Source: Psychrobacter sp. P11G3 (GTDB lineage Bacteria; Pseudomonadota; Gammaproteobacteria; Pseudomonadales; Moraxellaceae). Taken from it: a stretch of 64,000 nucleotides of DNA. Below the pieces are notes generated by a model, which was given only the letters and a program-made list of their open reading frames with translations, did not search any database and was not told where the DNA came from. The position numbers and the translations under genes are program-made. This document shows, in pieces, positions 57,180 to 64,000 of the stretch. Where the stretch lies: positions 248,001 to 312,000 of the forward strand of contig NZ_CM003596.1 of the NCBI RefSeq assembly GCF_001435845.1, in the 5' to 3' direction. How positions within the stretch are numbered: the first letter of the stretch is position 1; each line of letters opens with the position of its first letter.

Positions 57180-58556
57180 ATGAGTCATTCTGAACTACCT
57201 GCTGACTTGACCGATTCTACTACTGGCGAATCCGTTACTATCCAAACTGAGCAAGGACTATATGTTGACCCGAAAGCGTTGAGTGCTCACTTGCCAGCGC
57301 TAAGCTATCGCGACGATGCATTGTATATGGAGCAGGTCAGTATCGATGAGTTGGCAAAACAATATGGCACACCTTGCTACGTGTATTCAAAGCAAGCAAT
57401 ATTGGACGTTTATCAAGCTTATACTGATAGCTTCGCTAGTCTGAATCATCAAGTATGCTATGCCGTAAAAGCAAACTCTAACCTTGCCGTGCTTGGTGTC
57501 TTGGCACAGGAAGGCGCTGGGTTTGATATTGTCTCTCGCGGTGAGTTGATGCGTGTATTAGCCGCAGGTGGCGCAGCATCACGTGTGGTATTCTCAGGCG
57601 TTGGCAAAACGTATAGTGATATCGAATATGCGCTGACTCAAGGTATCGGCTGTTTTAATGTTGAGTCTATCAGCGAGCTGACTTTAATCAATGAAGTGGC
57701 AAAGTCACTTGATAAGCCTGCGCCAATCTCGTTACGCGTCAACCCTAACGTCGATGCCAAAACCCATCCATATATCTCAACAGGTCTTAAAGACAACAAG
57801 TTCGGTATCACTCACGAAGACGCATTAGCGGTCTATCAGCAAGCGGCCGACTTATCACATATCGCCATCGTTGGTATTGATTGTCATATTGGCTCGCAGT
57901 TAACTGAGGTAGAGCCATTTGTTGCAGCGTTAGATAAAGTGATTGAGCTGATACATAGCCTGCGTGACGCAGGTATTGAGTTACAGCATATTGATTTGGG
58001 CGGCGGTTTAGGGGTGCGTTATATTGATGAGACGCCTGTGTCTATCGATGAGTTTGCCCAAGCTTTATTACCAAAACTTAGCGAGCTTGGTTTGACTGTG
58101 TTCTTTGAGCCAGGTCGTAGTATCGTTGCCAATGCTGGCGTGCTATTGACCCAAGTTGACGTACTCAAGCCGACTGAGCATAAGAACTTTGCGATCGTTG
58201 ATGCCGCTATGAATGACTTGATTCGTCCTGCTTTATATCAAGCTGAAATGGCGGTGATTCCAAGCGTATTGCCTAACGATGGTATCGATACGGATGGCAC
58301 GCAGCCGTGGGATATCGTTGGCGCGATTTGTGAGACGGGTGATTTCTTGGCAAAAGACCGCCTACTATCATTGGCCACAGGCGATGTACTTACCATTACA
58401 GGTGCAGGTGCTTACGGCTTTACCATGAGTAGTAACTATAACTCACGCCCACGTGCTAACGAAGTGATGGTTTCTGGCGATAGTCATCAGCTAATCCGCA
58501 AGCGCGAAACGATTGAAGCGTTATATGCAGATGAAGCGTTGTGGCAGGAGCAGTAA
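57180..58556 (+). CDS. lysA: Diaminopimelate decarboxylase
   Basis: Last step of lysine synthesis (meso-DAP to lysine), PLP-dependent alanine-racemase-fold enzyme. Lys97 in CYAVKANSN carries PLP; other motifs are GAGFDIVSRGEL, HIGSQLTEVEPF, IDLGGGLGV, FEPGRSIVANAG and ICETGDFLA. At 458 residues it has an N-terminal extension of about 35 compared with E. coli (420). GAGATG precedes the start. A terminator separates it from dapF. Confidence 0.96.
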   Translation: MSHSELPADLTDSTTGESVTIQTEQGLYVDPKALSAHLPALSYRDDALYMEQVSIDELAKQYGTPCYVYSKQAILDVYQAYTDSFASLNHQVCYAVKANSNLAVLGVLAQEGAGFDIVSRGELMRVLAAGGAASRVVFSGVGKTYSDIEYALTQGIGCFNVESISELTLINEVAKSLDKPAPISLRVNPNVDAKTHPYISTGLKDNKFGITHEDALAVYQQAADLSHIAIVGIDCHIGSQLTEVEPFVAALDKVIELIHSLRDAGIELQHIDLGGGLGVRYIDETPVSIDEFAQALLPKLSELGLTVFFEPGRSIVANAGVLLTQVDVLKPTEHKNFAIVDAAMNDLIRPALYQAEMAVIPSVLPNDGIDTDGTQPWDIVGAICETGDFLAKDRLLSLATGDVLTITGAGAYGFTMSSNYNSRPRANEVMVSGDSHQLIRKRETIEALYADEALWQEQ

Positions 58557-58885
58557 GGCGATTAAAGACAAGCCAAAACTATTGCCGTATTTGATGGTTG
58601 AAGAGAACCCATTGTGATAATGACAATGGGTTTTTTTATGACTGGATTTTGAGGAAAGTGTTTTTTAATTAAAGCTGATTCTTAATTGAAGGCATGCCTT
58701 TAGTTGAAGACAACACCATTCATAAAAATTGGAGTAGCAAGGAAAACGAGTGCAAGTACTACTCACTGTAGACTAAACAAGTTTGACACCGCTAATCGTA
58801 TTTTTTGGGATTGGTATTATTATGATTGTATCTGACAGCGTGCTAAGATAAGGCATACATAAAAATAGGATAGGACATCAAAGAT
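58557..58885. other. Intergenic region lysA-dapF
   Basis: Contains the lysA terminator, then about 250 AT-rich bp. Because of the terminator dapF must have its own promoter here; CTGACA at about 58831-58836 is a possible -35 but the matching -10 is poor. Confidence 0.4.
58606..58637 (+). terminator. Terminator after lysA
   Basis: Perfect 10-bp stem AACCCATTGT (58606-58615) with ACAATGGGTT (58623-58632) plus seven T. Confidence 0.88.
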
Positions 58886-59773
58886 ATGCTAATAGAGTTT
58901 ACTAAAATGCATGGGTTGGGTAATGATTTCATGGTCATTGATTTAGTGACCCAGCGCTTAGATTTGACCAAGGATTTGGTGCAGTTATTAGGCGATCGTC
59001 ATCTAGGTATTGGTTTTGATCAATTGCTCGTAGTCGAGCCACCCATGCGCCCTGATGTCGATTTCAGTTATCGTATCTTTAATACTGATGGTACCGAAGT
59101 CGAACAGTGTGGCAATGGCGCGCGTTGTTTTGCGCGTTTTGTGCAGGCACGTAAACTGTCATTTAAGCAGCGTCTACGCGTTGAGACGGCTAGCGGTATT
59201 ATTTCTCTAACTACTGATCGTTACGGTTGGGTAGATGTCGATATGGGCAAGCCTAAATTTGAGCCAGATGAGATTCCATTTAGCCCAAGAGCGACGACTA
59301 AAATTCAAAACACCTATCATCTTGATGTAAATGGTACGCCTGTGCAGCTGTACGTTGCCAATATGGGTAACCCGCACGCTGTGATAAAAGTCGATGACGT
59401 ACTCGATGCTGAGGTTGAGACTCTAGGTAAAGCAATTGAGTCGCATCCTGCATTCCCAGACCGCGTCAATGTGGGCTTTATGCAAGTGATGAATCAGCGC
59501 CACATTCGTTTGCGTGTGTACGAGCGCGGTGTAGGCGAGACGCAAGCTTGTGGTACAGGCGCATGTGCAGCAGTAGCCGTTGGTATACGTGAAGGCTGGC
59601 TCGATGAGGGTGAGGAAGTTCGCGCGCAGCTATATGGTGGCAGCATGATTATCAAGTGGCAGCCAGGCTATTCAGTCACGATGACCGGACCGACCGCTTT
59701 CGTCTATGAAGGCGTATTTAGCCCAGATGGCCTGATGGCACAAGCAGGCCTTAAACCCAACGCTGAAGGCTGA
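58886..59773 (+). CDS. dapF: Diaminopimelate epimerase
   Basis: Cofactor-independent racemase converting LL- to meso-diaminopimelate for lysine and peptidoglycan. The two catalytic cysteines are Cys75 in EQCGNGARCF and Cys222 in ACGTGACAA. KMHGLGNDFMVID is the typical N-terminus and YGGSMIIKW the C-terminal motif. 295 residues, normal length plus a small tail. xerC follows after 46 bp. Confidence 0.97.
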   Translation: MLIEFTKMHGLGNDFMVIDLVTQRLDLTKDLVQLLGDRHLGIGFDQLLVVEPPMRPDVDFSYRIFNTDGTEVEQCGNGARCFARFVQARKLSFKQRLRVETASGIISLTTDRYGWVDVDMGKPKFEPDEIPFSPRATTKIQNTYHLDVNGTPVQLYVANMGNPHAVIKVDDVLDAEVETLGKAIESHPAFPDRVNVGFMQVMNQRHIRLRVYERGVGETQACGTGACAAVAVGIREGWLDEGEEVRAQLYGGSMIIKWQPGYSVTMTGPTAFVYEGVFSPDGLMAQAGLKPNAEG

Positions 59774-59819
59774 TAACGGTTGTTAGACCAATCTTATAAA
59801 TACCAAGGATGGTTCCAAT

Positions 59820-60842
59820 ATGGTTATGTCTAATAATAAAGGCAATCAGGCAGCGAACTCAGCACCTTGGCTATCTACTGAGCTGGCCGCTACTATAGAG
59901 TCCGATGCTGCGTTACGAGAGCTACTCACACCTGTGCATCGTTGGCTCAATACGTTGTCTGTGCGCAACCATTCGCCGCATACTCTGACCGCTTATTTTG
60001 CTGGTTTAAATCAACTGGCGTTATTTTTGCGTGGTAAGCGTCTAACGTGGACACGCTGTGATAAACGGCAACTGGCCCAGCATATTAGTCAACGTCTTGA
60101 TGAAGATAAGTTGGCACTTGCCAGTATCCAGCAAGAGTTGTCTGCGATTCGGCATTTTTATGGTTGGATGATTGAAGAAGAGTTAGCACGTATCAACCCA
60201 ACCACTGGCTATCAGCTGAAGCGTAGTCCTAGACCGCTGCCTTCTATCGCTGATGTCGATTTACTAACTCAGCTACTCGATCAAGAGATGCCTGATACAC
60301 CAGAGCAAGCGCGCTTATGGTTACGTGATAAAGCTATGTTTGAACTGCTCTATAGTAGCGGCTTGCGTGTTGGGGAATTGGTTGCACTCGATATGGCAGA
60401 TGTGGACTTGTCTGACTTACGGGTACGAGTCACGGGTAAAGGGAATAAAACACGCCTAGTACCATTAGGGATAAAGGCTGCAGAAGCAATTAGTCGTTAC
60501 CTGCCGCATCGTAACCTATGGGTAGAGCAGATGGATTGCGCATTGTTCATCAGTGAAAAACTCGGCACCAGATTATCAACACGGGCAGTGCAACAGCGCT
60601 TAAAAGTCGCTGCTACCCGCGCAGGTATCGCCCAAAACATGTATCCTCATCTACTGCGTCATTGTTTTGCATCACATATGCTGTCAGGCAGTGGTGACTT
60701 GCGCGCCGTACAAGAGATGCTCGGGCACAGTGATATTAGCACCACGCAAATTTATACCCACGTTGATTTTGCAAAATTAACGCAGGTTTATGATCGCGCG
60801 CATCCACGAGCAACTCATGCTCAAAATGAAGAATTGCCTTAG
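59820..60842 (+). CDS. xerC: Tyrosine recombinase XerC
   Basis: Site-specific recombinase resolving chromosome dimers at dif with XerD. All catalytic residues are present: Arg183 (SSGLRVGEL), Lys207 (TGKGNK), His277 and Arg280 (PHLLRHCFASHML), His303 (LGHSDISTTQ) and the nucleophile Tyr312 (IYTHVDF). An N-terminal SAM-like DNA-binding domain (about 33-135) precedes; about 25 residues at the N-terminus are extra. It follows dapF, the conserved order, so this is the housekeeping XerC and not a phage integrase. Confidence 0.95.
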   Translation: MVMSNNKGNQAANSAPWLSTELAATIESDAALRELLTPVHRWLNTLSVRNHSPHTLTAYFAGLNQLALFLRGKRLTWTRCDKRQLAQHISQRLDEDKLALASIQQELSAIRHFYGWMIEEELARINPTTGYQLKRSPRPLPSIADVDLLTQLLDQEMPDTPEQARLWLRDKAMFELLYSSGLRVGELVALDMADVDLSDLRVRVTGKGNKTRLVPLGIKAAEAISRYLPHRNLWVEQMDCALFISEKLGTRLSTRAVQQRLKVAATRAGIAQNMYPHLLRHCFASHMLSGSGDLRAVQEMLGHSDISTTQIYTHVDFAKLTQVYDRAHPRATHAQNEELP

Positions 60843-60875
60843 CAATTAGGCACGAAATCCACTGAATTTCACAAT

Positions 60876-61745
60876 CTACGCCAAACGATGGCAATCAAAG
60901 ATAGGCAGTTTTTGGCGGCCTTGCTCTTGCGCCTGCTTGTCTAATGACGCCATGACGATGGCATATTGTTTATCCAACTCGCTATCGTCATAGCTTGCGA
61001 TAATACTACTGTCAAATGCTGTAATGGCTGCATGTCCCCATGTCTGGCGCGTGCTACCATCTTTGTAGAGATGATCGCCACCTTGCGCTGCGCCAATGAC
61101 CATACATTGACTATCTAGAGCACGAGCCTGTAACAGCAGTGACCAGTGCGATTGTCCAGTTAAGTAGGTAAAGGCAGAAGGTGCGCTTAATAGTTCAGCA
61201 CCTGCTTGTCGCAGACGCTGCGCCAATGCCGGAAAACGTAAATCAAAACATACCATCATGCCGAGTTGATAGACTGTATTGCCTACTGCTAGTGGCGCAA
61301 TTACGGTCTGCGTACCCGGCTCAAAGGTCGCCGCTTCGTTATAGCTGCCATGCTTATCGGCCACAGTTGCGGTAAACAGATGAATCTTGTCGTAGCGTGC
61401 GATAAGGGTACCATCTGGTGCGAACAGCTGGCTCACTTGGCGCAATCTGCCATCAGGAACGATAGTGCCATCAGGACGATAATAGCAGGGTAATGAGCCT
61501 GCTAGTACATGGATACCAGCGGTGCGGGCGTAATCTGCTATCGTCGCTGATAAGTCATCAAAACGCTCGGCAGTAGCAGATTGCTGTCCCATACTACAGC
61601 AGTTCTCAGGCAATACAACGAGCTCAGCACCTTGAGCTTGTGCGTCTGTGATAGCGGCTTTGATATCTGCTAGATTATCCTCAACATTCTGCTGACTGTT
61701 CATTTGAATAGCAGCGACGTTAAGTTGATGGTTACTTAAATTCAT
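60876..61745 (-). CDS. Carbon-nitrogen hydrolase (Nit1-like)
   Basis: Nitrilase-superfamily amidase, 289 residues. The Glu-Lys-Cys catalytic triad is Glu47 (VVLPENCC), Lys120 (ARYDKIHLF) and Cys166 (MMVCFDLRFP). The sequence resembles Nit1/YbeM-type deaminated glutathione amidases, which repair a side product of transaminases; omega-amidase activity is an alternative. It is convergent with xerC, 33 bp between the stops, and divergent from rpoN. Confidence 0.85.
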   Translation of the reverse strand: MNLSNHQLNVAAIQMNSQQNVEDNLADIKAAITDAQAQGAELVVLPENCCSMGQQSATAERFDDLSATIADYARTAGIHVLAGSLPCYYRPDGTIVPDGRLRQVSQLFAPDGTLIARYDKIHLFTATVADKHGSYNEAATFEPGTQTVIAPLAVGNTVYQLGMMVCFDLRFPALAQRLRQAGAELLSAPSAFTYLTGQSHWSLLLQARALDSQCMVIGAAQGGDHLYKDGSTRQTWGHAAITAFDSSIIASYDDSELDKQYAIVMASLDKQAQEQGRQKLPIFDCHRLA

Positions 61746-62032
61746 GACAGTATTCCTATTGGGTATGAGCTGTATTGGTCATTTGCGGCAATTTATTTAT
61801 TATAATATTTTCGCGGTAATGAGCAGACTGCTCGTATTTATGGATTGCTCATCCTTGCCGAGATGATAGTCTGCTATCGATAGCAAACCAAACGTATCCG
61901 GACAAAACATAAATTATCATAGCAAAATTGTGGCAAAAAATGCTATCGTCATGTCCTGATAAGATTTATGTCGTTACCTTTACTGACAGAATAAACACAA
62001 TATCACTAAGATCGGAGTGCAATAAGCCGCCC

Positions 62033-63688
62033 ATGAGTATGTCGTTCGGATTGGCGACCACGCTGAGCAACTCACAAAAGCTAACCCCGCAAATGCAGCA
62101 AGCCATAAAATTGCTGCAGCTCTCTAGTCTTGAGCTCGCACAAGAGGTTCAGGCAAAGCTAGATAGTAATCCATTACTTGAACGTATCGAAAATGATGAC
62201 GAATACGACAGTGGTGACGATGAAATAGAGGAGTGGAACGAGCCGTTGACGCTTGATAGCTGGAATCAAAGTAGTGACTCATTCGACTCAGTACCTACTA
62301 GCGGTACAGAGTACAGCGGCGATAATAGTGATAGCTTCAGTGATAGCTTGGATAAGCTTCAACAGCCTAATATCGATGATAGTGCAATAGATGTAGATAA
62401 CTATAGCAGTTCTGATGCCGATAGCTTTGATATAAGTAGCTTTGACACGGATAACTACGCCTCTACTGCAACGGGCTCTGGCAATAGTAGGGGTGATGAA
62501 GATTTTGATAGTTACCAAGGCGGTACATCGTCTACCATTCAAGATCATGTGCGTTGGCAGCTGAACTTTAAGCGTCTATCAGAGGCCGATACGTTGATTG
62601 CAGAGTATTTAATAGACTCCATGGATGATATGGGCTTTATTCGAATTGATATAGATGAGCTACTGCAGAGCTTTGATACGATGGCAAGTTTCTATCAATG
62701 GGATGAGCGCGTTGAAAAAGAAGAAGTCTTGACGGTATTACGTATTATCCAGTCCTGTGATCCCGTTGGCGTAGGGGCACGTCATTTAAGCGAGTGCTTA
62801 TCTATTCAGCTATCTAAGCTAGATGCCCGCACCGAATATCTACAAGAAGCCCAAGCGTTGCTATCAGCGAGCGAGCATTTAGTCAGTAATAACATCAAAG
62901 CACTGACTGAACGTACAGGGCTTGCACCAGAATACATCACACCTGCGCTTACGCTACTACGTACCTTAAATGCTTCACCAGGGCTGCTGTTTCAGTCTAG
63001 CCAGCCTGACTATGCCCGGCCGCCTGAAAGCTATGATATTCCAGATGTGTTGGTCACACCTGTTAGAAACAATAAGGCGACCAGTAACTCTGAAGCTGAA
63101 GAAGATGGTTGGTATGTACGCCTCAATCCAGATACCTTACCAAAACTACGCGTAAACCAAGAATATGCCAACTTAGTCAAGCGTGGTGATGACAGTCCTG
63201 ACAATCAATATCTGCGCGAAAACCTTACCGATGCTCGGCTGTTTATTCGTAGTATCGAAGAGCGCAATCAAAACCTACTCAAAGTAGCGACCAGCATTGT
63301 ACGCTATCAACAAGAGTTCCTGCAGCATGGTGCAACCGCCATGCAACCCCTAATATTAAAGGCCATTGCTGAAGAAGTTGACTTGCATGAGTCTACGGTC
63401 TCACGCCTTACCACCAGTAAAACCATCTTGACGCCGCAAGGGTTGTTCTCTTTGAAACACTTCTTCTCCTCTCACGTAAGTAGTGCTGATGGAGATATCT
63501 CATCGACCGCTATCAGTGCCATGATTAAAAAGCTCATCGCTGACGAAGATCCCAAAAAACCATTGTCAGACAGTCGTATCAAAGATGAGCTGTTAGCAGA
63601 TGGTATCGATATAGCCAGAAGAACCGTCGCCAAATATCGTGAAGCAATGAATATTGGCTCGTCTACTCAGCGCAAACAGAAATATTAA
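62033..63688 (+). CDS. rpoN: RNA polymerase sigma-54 factor
   Basis: Alternative sigma factor recognising -24/-12 promoters with enhancer-binding activators. Read from the ATG at 62033 (551 residues), giving the usual start MSFGLATTLSNSQKLTPQMQ nearly at once; the frame extends upstream to 61928 without family support. Region I is Gln/Leu-rich (to about 52), region II is a very acidic Ser/Asp stretch (about 54-140), then the core-binding and HTH domains (LHESTVSRLTTSK) and the RpoN box ARRTVAKYRE. GGAG lies 15 bp before the ATG, rather far. Confidence 0.96.
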   Translation: MSMSFGLATTLSNSQKLTPQMQQAIKLLQLSSLELAQEVQAKLDSNPLLERIENDDEYDSGDDEIEEWNEPLTLDSWNQSSDSFDSVPTSGTEYSGDNSDSFSDSLDKLQQPNIDDSAIDVDNYSSSDADSFDISSFDTDNYASTATGSGNSRGDEDFDSYQGGTSSTIQDHVRWQLNFKRLSEADTLIAEYLIDSMDDMGFIRIDIDELLQSFDTMASFYQWDERVEKEEVLTVLRIIQSCDPVGVGARHLSECLSIQLSKLDARTEYLQEAQALLSASEHLVSNNIKALTERTGLAPEYITPALTLLRTLNASPGLLFQSSQPDYARPPESYDIPDVLVTPVRNNKATSNSEAEEDGWYVRLNPDTLPKLRVNQEYANLVKRGDDSPDNQYLRENLTDARLFIRSIEERNQNLLKVATSIVRYQQEFLQHGATAMQPLILKAIAEEVDLHESTVSRLTTSKTILTPQGLFSLKHFFSSHVSSADGDISSTAISAMIKKLIADEDPKKPLSDSRIKDELLADGIDIARRTVAKYREAMNIGSSTQRKQKY

Positions 63689-64000
63689 TTATCTAAGATC
63701 ATCCTTCTACAAGGTTAATGGCTACCTGTCTGTATAGTGCAGTCGAGATATAAAAAATAAAATTTTTTGATTATATAGAAACCAAGTAGAAATAATAGGT
63801 ATTGTTACACTTAATTACAATTTAATGGCTTGCTACTGGGCGATTTTCATGACAAATTAGAGTCATACCAACAACGAAAACCAAGTGCCGATTTATAGTA
63901 TTTATTTACAATTAATAAAGGAGACGATAAAAGGATACGTCGACACATTACTAGAGGCTTTGGTGTAGTTAGTGGTAAGGCAGGATGACAAAAGCAAGAA
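63689..64000. other. Region downstream of rpoN
   Basis: No complete gene. At the right edge AAGG then ATG at 63985 opens a frame MTKAR that runs off the window; it could be the start of the next gene but five codons are not enough to tell. No terminator is seen after rpoN. Confidence 0.3.

Noticed and set aside
59820..60842. Tyrosine recombinase as a sign of a phage or integrative element
   Set aside because: Its dapF-xerC context and sequence are those of chromosomal XerC.
61931..61944. TGGCAAAAAATGCT before rpoN as a sigma-54 -24/-12 promoter
   Set aside because: GG and GC are 8 bp apart, but the class requires 10; the match is chance.

Overview
The window looks like the chromosome of a Psychrobacter-type gammaproteobacterium (Moraxellaceae). 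This rests on moderate-to-low GC, gene orders such as TPR gene-lolB-ispE divergent from hemA and lptM-lysA-dapF-xerC, and enzymes carrying long Ser/Asn/Asp-rich insertions (HemA, NadD, RpoN). Genus assignment is from recall of families, not from a search. No tRNA, rRNA or CRISPR array was recognised. Apart from rpoN, no obvious transcription regulator is encoded.

Layout. 1-4.9 kb: envelope and haem genes (ispE start, lolB, a large TPR protein, hemA). 5.2-7.6 kb: a class V aminotransferase and a YeeE/YedE-type transporter pair. 7.8-12 kb: an acyl-CoA synthetase divergent from a FadH-type dienoyl-CoA reductase, sharing a 400-bp region with a palindrome. 12-15.3 kb: a DUF1311/LprI secreted protein, a glyoxalase-like protein, lplA and a small secreted protein. 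15.9-19.5 kb: a DMT exporter, an IS3-family element with a broken orfB, and an ene-reductase. 19.6-22.1 kb: a pirin and an HI0933-like flavoprotein. 22.5-29.5 kb: a Liv-type ABC transporter that includes a COG1022-type acyl-CoA ligase and a lipoprotein binding protein. 29.9-39.7 kb: acs, a renalase-like flavoprotein, a candidate antisense-strand sRNA, pgsA, a PNPOx-family protein and purL.

40.1-43.7 kb is the clear accessory block: three overlapping or abutting AT-rich genes encoding a predicted PD-(D/E)XK nuclease-like effector, a small middle component and a DUF3732-type SMC/Rad50-like ATPase with a CPLC zinc-hook-like motif. This matches the ABC-three-component (ABC-3C) predicted conflict systems. 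It sits next to kbl-tdh (threonine to glycine), which is bracketed by two same-strand paralogues of a small charged protein of unknown function.

47-64 kb returns to core genes: a lipoprotein amidase, an APC permease, a MOSC protein, rsfS-nadD, ackA-pta, lptM-lysA-dapF-xerC, a nitrilase-fold amidase and rpoN. Metabolically the window is rich in acyl-CoA and acetate chemistry: two acyl-CoA synthetases, FadH, Acs and AckA-Pta.
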